A stretch of DNA of 64,000 nt from contig NC_054743.1 in the NCBI RefSeq assembly GCF_018143015.1, forward strand, positions 65,067,244-65,131,243. The letters are read 5' to 3'. Below the pieces are notes generated by a model that was not told where the DNA came from, ran no database searches, and was given only the letters and a program-made list of their open reading frames with translations. Positions 47,735 to 60,607 of this stretch are shown here, piece by piece. Within the stretch, counting starts at the first letter, position 1. Each line of letters begins with the position of its first letter. A program made the position numbers and the translations under genes. The DNA is from Lytechinus variegatus (Eukaryota; Echinodermata; Echinoidea; Temnopleuroida; Toxopneustidae).

Positions 47735-48018
47735 GTCTCGCCTGCGTAGCGGAGCGAGACATAGGTATCACTATTTCCGGCGTCGGCGTCGTCGTCAACA
47801 ATTGTGTTGTACACCCAATAACTTTCTATAGCTTCGAGGTGGGATCACCAAATTCATACCAGAGGTTCATCTCCTAAAGGCACAGGTCAAGTTCGAATAT
47901 GAGTCGATTTTTGAATAAGGTCAAAGGTCAATGAACTTTCCATGACTGGCACTGTGCTATGTTGTACACCCAATAACTTTCTATATCTTCGAGGTGGGAT
48001 CACCAAATTCATACCAAG
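47735..48018. mobile_element. Left end of a GTCTCGCCTGC-ended DNA element
   Basis: It starts GTCTCGCCTGCGTAGCGGAG. The block tacacccaataactttctat then a(g/t)cttcgaggtgggatcacc occurs twice (47808 and 47968), the second time cut off at 48018 by LINE sequence. The end GTCTCGCCTGC is the mirror of GCAGGCGAGAC at 51763-51773, so the two may be ends of one heavily interrupted element. Confidence 0.6.
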
Positions 48019-48910
48019 GATGGAAAGAGAAGGTGATGCACGGACAGCATTTAAGACAGACAGAGAAGTTTGCTGGACCAGAGAGTTGGCAGTGGCTGAA
48101 ACGAGGAAGATTAAAGAAGGAGACGGAAAGTATGCTAGTTGCTGCTCAGGACCAAGCAATTAGACCAATTACCGAAGAGAAAAAGTTGAAAAGGAGCACA
48201 CATCTCCCTCACGTAGAATGTTTCATGACAAAGAAGAAACGGTGTCTCATCTGGTGAGTGAATGCAGCAAAATGACACAGACTGAGTACAAAGGAAGGCA
48301 CGACAGAGTAGCACCTGCAGTTCATTGGGGTCTGGCCAAGAAGTACCATTTACCCCATGCAGAAAAATGGTACGAACATCGGGCAGAGCCTGTAGTAGAG
48401 AACGACGATGTAAAACTTTTATGGGATTTTAATATCCAGACAGACAAGGTCATTGAAGCTAGACGACCAGATATCGTTCTTTTAAAGAAGAAGGATAAGG
48501 AATGTCTCATCATAGATATTGCGATTCCGGGAGACTGATGCAGAGCTTAAAGAGGAGGAAAAAGATACAGAAGTATAACGATCTGACATGGGAGCTGAGA
48601 AGAATATGGAAGGTGAAGACGAGGTGGTACCAATATTAATCGGAGCCTTGGGAACTGTGACAACAAGACACAGAAGCTTTCTGGCTGTTCTAGGAGTCGA
48701 GGTGTCCTTTGAAACGATACAAAAGGCAAGCTTGCTTGGAACAGCTCATATCCTACGGAAGGTCTTGAATTATAGAAAGAGAAGTGGACAATGGAAAGAG
48801 AACCCATTTGATAGAACAATAACCCTATAGATTTCTGGAGGAAGTGCAGTTGCTGTTTAATATACCAACAGAATATCAAGCTGTGGACGATGGAAATAAT
48901 AACAAATAAC
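48019..48910 (+). mobile_element. 3' end of a non-LTR retrotransposon
   Basis: Three successive open segments in shifting frames read WKEKVMHGQHLRQTEKFAGP with a following WQWLKRG, then ETVSHLVSECSKMTQTEYK with WGLAKKYHLPHAEKWYEH, then VVPILIGALGTVTTRHRSFL and LLGTAHILRKVLNYRK. This series is the well-known C-terminal region after the RT in a LINE group widespread in marine invertebrates; I cannot name its clade. At least two frame changes show the copy is dead. The end is approximate, near 48910. Confidence 0.75.
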
Positions 48911-48998
48911 GTTTTATTTACCCAGTTTTATTTACTCCAGATAGGCCTACTGCTCTACCAGCGGGTCCTGAAAAACATAACATGATATTATTACCCTA

Positions 48999-49282
48999 CA
49001 CTGTTAGAAAAAATAAAAGAAGTTCCTGCAGCAGAGTCTCGAGAACACCTGTAATCTTACCGAATTGCGTAATAATCATTCTGTAAATTCATAAAACAAG
49101 AATTTTTCTGCAATTTAACAGAACAGGTCTGTTTAAAAAGGGGAAAAGGGTGTTTTATTCAAGGAAATTTGTAAGATTCCATACATCAAATACCAATTTC
49201 CTGTAAGATTACGCAATTTGGTAAGATTACAGGTGTTCTCGAGACTCTGCTGCAGGAACTTCTTTTATTTTTTCTAACAGTG
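48999..49282. mobile_element. Young palindromic TA-flanked MITE
   Basis: Terminal inverted repeats of 74 bp differ at one position (CACTGTTAGAAAAAATAAAA ... mirrored). TA lies at both borders (48997-48998 and 49283-49284), fitting a TA target duplication. The high arm identity indicates a recent insertion. Confidence 0.85.
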
Positions 49283-49393
49283 TACATATCAAATCTCCTA
49301 GAAAGAACATGCCCAAATATTACATTTTTTAATAAAAAAGGATGGGTCAAAATAGTACACCATTTATGAAAAGATATGTCAAATAGAACATTC

Positions 49394-49998
49394 TTAAAGG
49401 ACAAGTCCACCCCCAAAAAACTTGATTTGAATAAAAAGAGAAAAATTCAACAAGCATAACACTGAAAAATTCATCAAAATCGGATGGAAAATAAGAAAGT
49501 TATGACATTTTAAAGTTTCGCTTCATTTGACAAACAGTTATATGCACATCTCGGTCAGTATGCAAATGAAGGAACTGATGACATCACTCACTATTTCTTT
49601 TGTATTTTATTATATGAAATATAAAATATTTTGATTTTCTCGTCATTGTCATGTGAAATGAAGTTTCATTCCTCCCTGAACACGTGGAATTCCATTATTT
49701 TAACATTTTGTGCTTCAGGCAAGGAGGTCCTAATCGTCAAATTCGTAAAAATTGAAATATTGTATAATTCAAAAAATACAAAACAAAAGAAATAGTGAGT
49801 GAGTGACATCATCGACTCTCTCATTTGGATGTAACTGGCTCGTTCACATAACTATTTTGTTAAAAATAAGCAAAAATTTGAAATGTCATAACTTTCTTAT
49901 TTTTCATCCGATTTTGATGAAATTTTCAGCATTGTGCTTGTCTGATTTTTCTCTATTGATTCAAATCAACAATTTTCTCAGGTGGACTTGACCTTTAA
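49394..49998. mobile_element. TTAA MITE family 1, full copy
   Basis: It begins TTAAAGGACAAGTCCACCCC, ends GAGGTGGACTTGACCTTTAA-like (ggtggacttgacctttaa), and closely follows the copies at 38757 and 60608 along its whole length. Confidence 0.85.
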
Positions 49999-49999
49999 A

Positions 50000-51140
50000 A
50001 AGGACATGTCAAAGTAGTACATTCTGAAATTTAAATGATAGGTATAAAGAGAACATTTATACAAAGGATCGTAGCCCATGTGAGTGCGGGAGGGGGCAGG
50101 GGTGGGCCAATTCGAACGCAAAACACGATGCCCCCCTCGTATTCATGCCGCGATTGGATAGAATTTATAACTATGGAAATCTTTGAAAATGTCAATTCTT
50201 TTATTTCATAACATTTACGCATAATGTCATTGGGGAGCTGATTGCGCGTGACATTACATTTATTGAACATGTTAAACCTAAATCATAACCTTGTTACATA
50301 TTGAATGAATTCTCTACCATTTATATTCCCCCTGCTTTTACTTTGTCCAACGTGACCTCAGGATTGAATTCTGTTTAACACTTGCGTATCTCATCATGTT
50401 TCTTTCCTGAAATGCATGAGGGACGTCATGACGACAGGTTCTATACGAGAAATCCTTGCTCAAGGCACTAACCAGTGGCATTCATGAAAGCAAGTTACTC
50501 GCATTGTTAGACCATGGATCAGTAATTATTGTTAGAAACCATTATCAGGCGTATCCGTTTGTTGTTGAGCTTATGTATAGAGGGGCATGCAGTCACAACA
50601 TACGAGATATCTGTTCAATTGTATAAGTCAATTTCCGAACAGCAGACTGTCACTGTTTCCGATATTTCGATACTATTATTATGCCTACCCGTTTGTGGTG
50701 GAGCTATACTGCCTGTTAAGGGGACGGTCACAATAGACTAGATCTTCGTTACAAAAAACCCCCAATAAAAACACGGACAGCAGGTGGTTTTCGATATGTA
50801 CAAATCAGTAATTTTTTAGATCTTGTAACTACTATGGAAGCCCGAGTCCTGTTACCGTGGTAGTTACTACGATGGCAAATAATAGTCATAACTAATTTCT
50901 ATGAAACGGGTCCATGCAGGACACGGACGGGAAGGGTGACCCCCCGGGGGGGGGGGGTGACCGGGCTTCCAATACAGAACAGTGAATACTTCTCACATTC
51001 ACCGAACTCAATGATTCTTGTTTGTTCTTTGTAAAAAAAAGACTACTGCAAACACTGCAAATAAAAATCAAACATCTCGAAGGCGAGGCACTAACAACCC
51101 AACATTCATCAGACATACTGTATATGCTATAAACGTACTC
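50000..51140. other. Stretch without supported genes
   Basis: It contains G/C tracts at 50090-50110 and 50940-50957, and a repeat-like piece with gttaccgtggtagttactac near 50850. No coding exon is supported. Confidence 0.4.
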
Positions 51141-51149
51141 TTGCTTTTA

Positions 51150-51773
51150 AATTTATATTCAGGTCACATGACCAAGGTCAAAGTTCATTTAGGGTCAACG
51201 AACTTTGGTATAATGTTAAGGGTATTTGTGGAATTTTCATAATTACTTTAAAAGTTTACTGATTTAGTTCATGAAACTTGGTCATAAGAGCAACCATGTA
51301 TCCCTGAATGTCTTGTGCGCGTTTCAGGTGTGTGTTTCATGAAAGTTGTCAGCATAAATTGTCAGTGCTGACAATTTCAGTGAAATCCTTGGTTTTGATT
51401 GGCTGAAAGGCACTTGCCTCTGACTGGTACTATGGTAACTGTCGGAGAAGGACAACTTGTCATGAAGCGGTCCCCTGGTCACATGGCCAAGATCAATGAA
51501 CTTTGGCTGTGTTGGGGGTATTTGTTGAATTGGCATCATAACTTGAAAGTTTATGGATCTAGTTCATGAAACATAAACTTAAGGGTAATCAAGTATGAAT
51601 GATTGTTTTGTACTCGTCTTAGGTCACATGATCATGGTTGTAGGTCTTTTTGGGTCAAGTAGCGGACATAGTATTTTATGATCATATGAATGTTTTTTTT
51701 GTGAATGATAATTCAAGAGCTGCTATCAAAGTCAGCACTGCTGCAATATCGAATCGCATAATGCAGGCGAGAC
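51150..51773. mobile_element. Right end of a GTCTCGCCTGC-ended DNA element
   Basis: Internally repetitive: tcaggtcacatgaccaaggtcaaag recurs in varied form near 51160, 51476 and 51622, as does agttcatgaaac. It closes with gctgcaatatcgaatcgcat then aatgcaggcgagac. This wording is familiar from abundant echinoderm and mollusc repeats. A small MITE interrupts it at about 51336-51478. Confidence 0.6.
51336..51478. mobile_element. Small MITE nested in the larger element
   Basis: tttcatgaaagttgtcagc at the left and gacaacttgtcatgaagcgg at the right mirror each other. Inside are a ttgtcagtgctgacaa palindrome and tgattggctg. It splits the host repeat's tttcaggtcacatg phrase, which recurs intact elsewhere in the same element. 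Confidence 0.65.
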
Positions 51774-52686
51774 TGCCAGAGGCGTTCCACTTGTTTAGAT
51801 TAAGAGATACAATTTTGTAAATGTGCTCGAGAGTGGTACGATGTAATTTCGGTCGTAGATCCTCTACCTCTCATTTAAATACTGTTTCGAAGTCACCTTG
51901 CGTTGCCTCGATCTGTAAAAACACCATAATTTGTCTGTCACTGACAGTATGGATATTGGAAACCGTTTACGAAGGAAGTTTGATCGGCTTATACCAATAG
52001 GACAAAGCGTCGCTTCGTGTTAATGGGAACCCCACCCTTCGTCCAAATCCCGATCCCCGCCCCCCCTCCCGGTTTTGCCGAAATGGTGCGTTACAACCCA
52101 TACCCTTCGCCCAAGGTGGTAATAAATAGATCTGGACGACAGCCTCTTTGAAATGGCTGTTTGCATGTTTAATGTAAATTCATTACTCGATGAAACTAAT
52201 GCAGATTTGGCGTATTTGACAAATTTAACGATGCGACGCTAACCAATTATTCGATACAAGCCAGCTTGATAATACTACGGCCGGGTCAAAACAATAATAA
52301 TAAAAGGATTGGTCAAAATGACCATTTTAGTGATAAATGTAATCACCGTTTACCTAGTATGAAATCAAAGGTGATGAAAACGATTGTTTTAAATCAATGA
52401 CCACTATTTTGATATATCTGTACCAGTATTTCCACTGGACACTATATGGCCCTATTTCATTGATTTTGTCAAATCCTTATATAGAATGTACTATCTAGAA
52501 CTACTGTTCCCATGATTTCCGGCGCTATTCAAGTCGGCAGTGGCATGCAAGGCAACTAGTACTCTCTAATGGTGGTGGACAAAATGCCAGGACTCTAGGG
52601 GTTGCCATTGATTAGTTGACATTTTTGCCTTTCGTGATTACAATATAGCCCAAAGGAAACAGCCTTGCTTCATGAGGGGATGGACA

Positions 52687-52850
52687 TAGGCGGCGGAAGC
52701 GGGGAGGGGGACGTGTCCCCCTATATTTGAGGAGGGGGGACGGTCCCCCTAAATTTTTTGTTGTTGTTTTTTTTTTTGTTTTTGCTTGTCAATTTATTTT
52801 CGTACGTCCCCTCTAAAATTTTTGGGAACTTGTTTTTTTTGTCTGCCATA
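52687..52850. mobile_element. Partial GGCGGCGGAAGC element
   Basis: ataggcggcggaagcggg then gaggaggggggacggtcccc then tgcttgtcaatttattttcg matches the whole copy at 53732, but the right terminus is missing. Confidence 0.6.
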
Positions 52851-53731
52851 CTGTAACATCCACACTTTTCTGCTTGCATCAGCCAATACGTAAAATGCTT
52901 CTCAAATTGCCAGGTATCAGGGGTTGGGGCTCAATGCGTGCATTTTGTGCTTTGTGCTCCACCATTTATGAAATCAGGAGATAATTATATAGGGGTCCAC
53001 CCCTGATCATTGTCATTTTTAAATGTAATTTCCAATAGGACCACGTTACGATTGTTGACTTCAAGTCAATAATATTTACTTACACAACGAGAAGTCTTAG
53101 ATCATGAAAACATTGTCAGTTCTCTTTCCAGTCATGGATTTGTTCCAGTACACAGAATCAATGTACAATCATGGCCTACGCAGATTTTTTTTTAAACCTT
53201 AAAAGTGAATAAAAAAAGTTTTCAACCAAAATTTAAGGGGATTTCGTCCACCAAAAAAAAAAATGAATTTTTGTGCCCTGCAAAGAATTTAAAACAAAGA
53301 TGTATTCTATCGCATAATTTGGCCGATTTTTATACCAACGTTCATTTTGATTGAGTGCCTGATTAAAAGAAAATATCTGCGTATGTATATTTTTTCATCA
53401 AATAAAATCCATTCTCAGGAATGGAGCCCCGACCCCATACATCCGCATCGATTCATGCAAGTAGCAAAAGCTTACACTGAAGCTAACTTGTAATATCAGT
53501 ATTTAGATGGGGACCTCGGGGCCGTCTGTAAGCATGATAAGCTTGAGGACACCTTTTACTTTATGCAACTGTCATGATTGTGTATACGTTATATTTGGTA
53601 TCTCGTGGAGAATGGTCATGCATGTAAATGATAAATAATTACTAGTATGAAAAAGCTAACAGAGGCTTTTAGAAGTTCCAATCATGATCTTGGCGTACAG
53701 ATGGGGGGGGGGGGCTTGGGGGTTCTTGCCC

Positions 53732-53968
53732 ATAGGCGGCGGAAGCGGGGGGGACAGGGGGGACGTATCCCCCCTAAATTTGAGGAGGGGGGGACGGTCC
53801 CCCCCTAAATTTGTTGTTGATGACCTTTTTTTTTTTTTTTTTTTGCTTGTCAATTTATTTTCCTACGTCCCCCCTAAAAATTTTGGGTTGAAAAACTTTT
53901 TTTTTTCTTTTGCTTGTCAACATTTTTTGGGTTGTCCCCTCCTAAAATTTGTGGCTTCCGCCGCCAAT
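53732..53968. mobile_element. 237-bp inverted-repeat element with 10-bp target duplication
   Basis: ATAGGCGGCGGAAGC at the left mirrors GGCTTCCGCCGCCAAT at the right. The exact direct repeat gttcttgccc flanks it (53722-53731 and 53969-53978). Inside are mirrored G and C runs and a T run. A 9-10 bp duplication fits Mutator-like elements, but the family call is inference. Confidence 0.75.
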
Positions 53969-54779
53969 GTTCTTGCCCCCGCAATTTTTCACGACCAAGA
54001 AAAGGAAAGGAAAGAAAAGGAAAGAGAGTAAGGTGAAATATGATATAATTTCTTTAATATTATGTCAAAATCTGTCACGAAATGGGTTGTTTTAATGAAA
54101 ATGTCGACAATTGTGCTCGCTCGCTCATAACTTTCTAATAAATATGTTACGTGATACGTCATATCTATAGCCCCCTTCAAATCTTTGGCTCATTGCGTCA
54201 CTGTTTTGCGTACATTGACTAAAAATAGTAAACAGAACCTATATATAATCATCATTTACTTACATTTTGAAATAGCAAGTATAGAACTATATATAGAATG
54301 ATAAACAAATCATACGGTTTTCGTAGTATGATACAATCTCGTTGAGAAACACATGCAGAATAAAATTGAATTCTTCATAAACATTAACGTATTAATTGCG
54401 CATTTTGAACTTTGTTGTAAATGCGTCATCATGAATATGGCATGTCATTATGTGCCATGACACAATGAACTGGGACTGATCGGGGGGGGGGGGGGGTGGT
54501 TGAATGAAATGTAATGCAACTGACGTAACAGTTACGCGATATCAAGTATTCATAGGTCCTATGTGGATTTTATTTTGTGATTTGGGATTAAAAAAAAGTA
54601 GAAAGAAGAGAAAAACATTCCAACGGGTTTTTCGGTTTGGATGAAAAGGAAATCAAGGGGGGGGGGGGTGCAACCTATTGATTATCATGTTCATGCACCC
54701 CATATCCTTCTCTAAGCAACAAAGTCTTTTGACTGAAAACAGTGAAAGGATCCTCGAATATGAATATGACTATGTAGGC

Positions 54780-55045
<266 letters not shown>

Positions 55046-55299
55046 AACAAATACACATATTACCATGATTACGAAACAACAAGAGCAAGATCGGAGCAGC
55101 AACAAGAAACACAGAAAAAAAGAAGTAAAAACTGGCCCATAAAAATTGAACTTCAGGAGATTACTGCTGGCGATATAGAGTCCGAAATCGGGATTTTCCT
55201 CGCGACATTTTACCGTCAATGCGGGGTCATTATAATTATATCGAAGATAGATTTTTGTTCAAATCCTATACCGTCTTGAAAATGTGAAAATAGAAAATA

Positions 55300-56140
55300 A
55301 CGGTGGGCGGTATAAAGATACTTCGATCAATTTGCTTCTCGCAGTCCTACGTCTGGCTAATCCTTACCAGGCATTTCACTAATTATCGAAACGAACGAAA
55401 CAAATTATAATTAACAATATGTCATTATGACCTATTAAAATGGCAAAGCAGAAAAACAACCTGGATTCAATAAACTCTGAGTTATTAGTATTGTTCGTAA
55501 TTCCCCCAAGAGTAAAGAGGAACTTGTTGAAGTGCGTGTAAGTCAAACTCGTTTTCATGATTTATCATTTTATGACAAGCAAATTTCTCTCCCATCAGAT
55601 GTTGCGAGTTCAATATTTTCTAAGCTCAATTTGATTCCAGTTCAATATTTTCACTAGGAGAAAAGCAAGCTTGTCCAGAGTTTGGAGTCAAATGATAGGA
55701 CTGTAGATGAAGATACTTAAAAGACAACTTTAGATATTAATAATGATTTTCCTTAAACATTCTGCTTTCGACATGTTCGTAGAGAGCTGTGATGATGCCA
55801 TATTCCAATGTCTGGTATAGCCAAGTAAAATATAATCTTACTTTATTTTTACTTTATCCTATTGGTATTTCCACAATAGTGGACAGTTTAATAGTCACGA
55901 CCGTGTATGGGAGCATGACCTTTGTACGCCTATATAGCTAATACTAAATATCTTGGGTGTTTTCCTTTAAAAAAAGGAAAGAAATTCCAATCAAACAGAT
56001 CGTGCTTTTATATGACATATACGAGTAATGATAACACCAAAATATTCGCAATTCTAGAAGAATGTGTTGAAAACTGGTGGTCTTACTACGAACTAATGAT
56101 CTTTTAGGGGGATGTTTCTTCAACTGTACTTCGGCCGACT
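55300..56140. other. Stretch without supported genes
   Basis: AT-rich, with no exon, RNA or repeat boundary that I can support. Confidence 0.35.
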
Positions 56141-56143
56141 TAC

Positions 56144-56173
56144 CTCGCCGTGAATGCAGACAATCATCGCCAT
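56144..56173 (-). CDS. Possible first coding exon (10 codons) of an unseen gene
   Basis: On the minus strand, tttcATGGCG opens MAMIVCIHGE and ends exactly at a perfect donor, gag|gtaagt. Kozak context and donor are both strong, but the frame is only 30 bases and I found no following exon to the left. It may also be chance. Confidence 0.2.
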
Positions 56174-57951
56174 GAAACCGACTACCTGTACTGTGTTACC
56201 ATGGAAACGACTGCATTGTTGGTACTCCGCACATTACATACCACATTATGAAAAAGACACTTCTGAGTAAAAATAAAACATTCGCGCGATTATCCACGCC
56301 TGATCCGATCCACAATCTGATTTAATATATACGCAGTGAAAATATCAGAATCTCATTGAACCGCACTCCCCTGTCATGAAAGATAATATTTCTATTTATA
56401 ATAGAAATCTTCGTGGGGAAGCACTTGCTTTATATAGGGCCTACATGGTGTACTATCACGTACGTCAAGGGACGGGGGCGGTGGGAAGATATATGAGAGG
56501 GGGGTGAGGGAGGGGGTTAGGGAGACGATTAAGAGGGATATTGATGTAGACAAAACGCTAAGTGTTGTCTGACCATTTTTTTAAATGCTCTTCACTTTTT
56601 TTTCTTCTCCACTTCCTCCTAAACCGGCCTTTTTGCCCCTTTCAAATAATTGAAAATCTAAAATGGGGGGGGGGGGGTCACCCCCTGTCATCGTGACACC
56701 GCCCTTTGAGGCTTGTCAAACCATTACCATGTGGTGATATAATTATACTTTGTAAACGAGGGTTTGATATCATGGCATAAATCTTTTAGTCTGACACTTT
56801 TTATGCCGTTGGGGAAGGGGGGGGGGGGGATCCCCCGATCTCATTGCATGGTGCCTACATTCTAAAAGAAGGTTTTATATCGCGGCATAAATCTTTTAGC
56901 CTGGCACATTTTTATCTCCTCCGGAGCGAACACTGATTCGTTTCAAGAAACACCTGCGTTACGATCTCGATGAATGCAAGATCTTTCAAACTTGGTCGTC
57001 AGAAGTGCTGACCTCTATCTCTCATCGTAAACAAAGACATCACGTATGTTACCGGGGTTTAGTCCTGTACGTGTGGATATTTGAATTGAAGGTTTATGAA
57101 TTATGAATTGTATCTCAAACAATCATGCATAAAAATATAATGTGTATCCAACAGATCGAGTTGGCTCAAATGTTGTCAAAGCAGGTCTGGACCTTGCTGC
57201 ACTATATAAGCATGGACCTATCACAAATTAGTACGTACAACTATTTCCTCATTAATTATTATTGTACACATGGGGTATGAAATATGGGCGGGGGCACCGA
57301 GGAAGATGGGAGGGGGGGACGTGCAACCTAACTATCAGTTTTTTTGTAACGTTATGTGATCGGTAAACGTAGCATCCATTACTTTAAAGATGCTGGAGTC
57401 GGAGAAGGGTTTTATCTTAGACCTAAAAGTGAAAGATATACAATGAATAAGCCATTTCGTAGTTCCATTCTGCGTATGATCAGAAGAAGGTCATTGGTAC
57501 TAAAGTGACATGGTGGTTCAAAATTTAATGAGATAAGCACCAACTTTGATGTCTTGATTATTCATATATTCTTTTGAATCGTGTTTTTCATTAGATCCAC
57601 ACAAAAAAAAACACCGTCCACCTAGCTGCGACTGGTATTTCACAGTTGGCCAAGTTTAATGTTACAACACCATGATAATGCGTCTAAAGTAGAAATACCT
57701 TCATAGAGTGTTCATTGGTGTGCTATTCTAGTCACATGGTCTATTAAATTTCTCCATCCTGCTATGTAAGGCATTCCACGTAATATCTTGCTTTGAAATC
57801 TGCCTACTCGTAATGAACAAAAAGTGAAAGGTCATTTTACCCAAAATGCCCATGAACATGATGAAGTAACTACAAACTGGAGTATTCCTTTCCATGCTGT
57901 AACAATGGACATGTAGTAAGTCTATGGTTTAAATGATAGAAAGTGCCTTCC

Positions 57952-58249
57952 GGAACACATGGAATTCCATTATTCCAACATTTTGTGGTTCAGGCAAGGA
58001 AGTCCAAATTGTAAAATTCGTAAAACTTGAAATATTGCATAATTCAAACAATAACAAAACAATAGAAACAGTGAGTGACATCATCGACTCTCATTTGCAT
58101 ATCACCGAGTAGAGCATAGAAATGTTTTGTGAAAAATAAGCGAAACTTTATTTTACATCCGATTTTGATGAAGCTTTTTAGCGTTATTCATGTTTGATTT
58201 TTCTCTATATATTTAATCACCTGTTTTCTGGGGTGGACTTGACCTTTAA
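57952..58249. mobile_element. TTAA MITE family 1, right half only
   Basis: From acacatggaattccattatt to gggtggacttgacctttaa it follows the right half of the full copies with moderate divergence. The left half is absent. Confidence 0.75.
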
Positions 58250-58699
58250 TTTTGAAGGAGGGTAGGGGGCGGGGTGGGGTGCAAGACATGATGACGTCAT
58301 ATTTTCAGTAAAAAAAAGAGGAGTGGTAATTATAATCAAATAATGAAGATACATATTTATTGCATGAACGAGACCTATCTTATTCATAATCTTCCTATTC
58401 CCCCTTTTTTCTCTCTTTCCTATCTTTCACTACCTGAAAATCAGAGGTGGTTACCCATTTTGGAGCAACCACTGTAGCCATGCACATGTCCATACCAGTG
58501 GAGATTGGTGTGAATTCTTTCCTTCCTATCCCCGGTTGTCGTTTCTTCTTATTCATTTCCATCTCTCCCATCTTCTCCGTCTCACTCTTCCTTTGTTTTC
58601 TCGCCCGCTCCCTCGCTCTTTCCACATGTTCCATCCACCCCTTCCCCCATTTCCACGTCCCCTCCCTACCCGTTTCCCTTCTATCCCCCTCTCTCTCCT

Positions 58700-59205
58700 T
58701 CTCCTCCCATTACCCCGCTCTCCTCCGTCCTCCCTCCTTCCCTCCTCCCTTTATCCCGCTCTCCTCCGTCCTCCCCCTTCCCTCCTCCCTTTATCCCGCT
58801 CTCCTCCGTCCTCCCCCCTTCCCTCCTCCCTTTATCCCGCTCTCCTCCGTCCTCCCCCCTTCCCTCCTCCCTTTATCCCGCTCTCCTCCGTCCTCCCCCC
58901 TTCCCTCCTCCCTTTACCCCGCTCTCCTCCGTCCTCCCTCCTCCCTTTATCCCGCTCTCCTCCGTCCTCCCCCCTTCCCTCCTCCCTTTATCCCGCTCTC
59001 CTCCGTCCTCCCCCTTTATCCCGCTCTCCTCCGTCCTCCCCCTTCCCTCCTCCCTTTATCCCGCTCTCGTCCCTCCTCCCCCTTCCCTCCTCCCTTTACC
59101 CCGCTCTCCTCCGTCCTCCCCCTTCCCTCCTCCCTTTATCCCGCTCTCCTCCACCCTCTCCTCTTCCCTCCTCCCCTTCTCTCCTCCCTTTAACCCGCTC
59201 TCCTC
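58700..59205. repeat. Polypyrimidine minisatellite, ~40-bp unit, ~13 copies
   Basis: The unit cgctctcctccgtcctcccc then ccttccctcctccctttatcc is repeated, with some shortened units of about 24-31 bp. The plus strand is mostly C and T. Two long overlapping Pro/Ser/Leu frames (58447-59264) exist only because the tract lacks stops, so I do not call a gene. Confidence 0.85.
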
Positions 59206-59279
59206 CCTCCCTTCTTCCTCCTCTTCCCATCACCTCATCGTCTGTCTTATATTCCTACAATTAATTCACTTCATTTAAA

Positions 59280-60600
59280 TACTAGAAAGGAAAGAACGAA
59301 ATAAAATATTTTGTAAATGAAATATCTTTATTGATCCCATTAATGACGAAGTATGAAAAATTGACAAGAACTGAAAACCCCCGAATCGATTAAAAATCAA
59401 GCCCATGAAATATTGCTCCAAATTCAGGAGAAATTATAATATAAGAATGAAACGACTGTTAACTTGTCTGTTTGCTATTTTCAAAATTTAACAATTCAGC
59501 TGAATGTAACATGCTTATTTCTACATTTGACTAAAACAATAATTTTCTTCCGTAATTTAAGGAGGAAATAATTGTTCTAATTTTGAAATCCATTTCAACA
59601 AGTTACCTACTGTACAAATTGTAGATCCATAATGCAACATTTCTCGTACCGTTTGCTTCTTACTGTTTGTTTTCTTTAAAAATTTTGCCTCAAGGTGGCG
59701 CTATTCATTGCACAGCTCGGAATCAATCCAGTTAATATATATACATGTATATACTATCATCAGTTCATTAATATCCCGACTCCTGAGCAAATACTGGTGC
59801 CGCAAGGGCTGCTTATATGTTTTTTTGTCACGTTACGAATGGATTTATGCATGACTTAAATCCAATAAGACACCGTCACTTTGAACAACAACATCACAAG
59901 TCCTAAACCATTCATAATACCACCCAAACCTGTACCCAAGGTGCAACATTTGTGGGTACTGGGTAGCCATTTTATTCAATTATTTTGAACTCATTTTATG
60001 ACTACTACCACAACTGCATGTGGAACTTGGATTTAAAACACATAATGAAATTAATTACTCATAAAATATTCATAGTAATTGTTTCATATGCCGCCAGGGG
60101 AAACTTTGAGCTCACATTTGGCACTTCTTGTTCATAACTTCACAACGGCTAAATGAAACATGCACTGCATAAAATAACTTTTATAAGGAAGTAGACTTTC
60201 GATATTGAAAAGCAACCATCTTAAATTTTCGCCAAAACAGCAAATGGACAGAAAAATATTTACCATGCAAAAAAAACCCCGAAAAAACTCCAAACACAAC
60301 CAAACAACAACGAGGTATGTATATGGGAGATATTTAATTGTGTATGATCATAAATACACAAAACACCGACGGAACATATATAGATTTTCACTTTGCAAGT
60401 AAAAATGTGAATATAATCAATATACAAATAAACATATTGAGCTATAACATAAACTATTAGATAAATAGATAAATAATTCAAATCTAAGGAATGTAATATA
60501 TACTGGAAAGCATTCATAAAATATTATGTTCAGTCGATACATATATAAATACTTTAGTAATGAATAAAATCATAGTCTCGTACACTATACTCTCAGAAGA
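59280..60600. other. AT-rich stretch without supported genes
   Basis: No exon-like segment with splice sites is seen. Short frames at 60205-60517 are AT-rich and featureless. Confidence 0.4.
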
Positions 60601-60607
60601 ATAGTTC

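Noticed and set aside
47994-48830. Host gene at the three overlapping frames
   Set aside because: The residues match the C-terminal region of a known LINE group, and the frame changes show it is a dead copy.
58447-59264. Two ~245-codon Pro/Ser/Leu-rich frames
   Set aside because: They are overlapping registers of one pyrimidine minisatellite, with no splice sites or non-repeat coding part.
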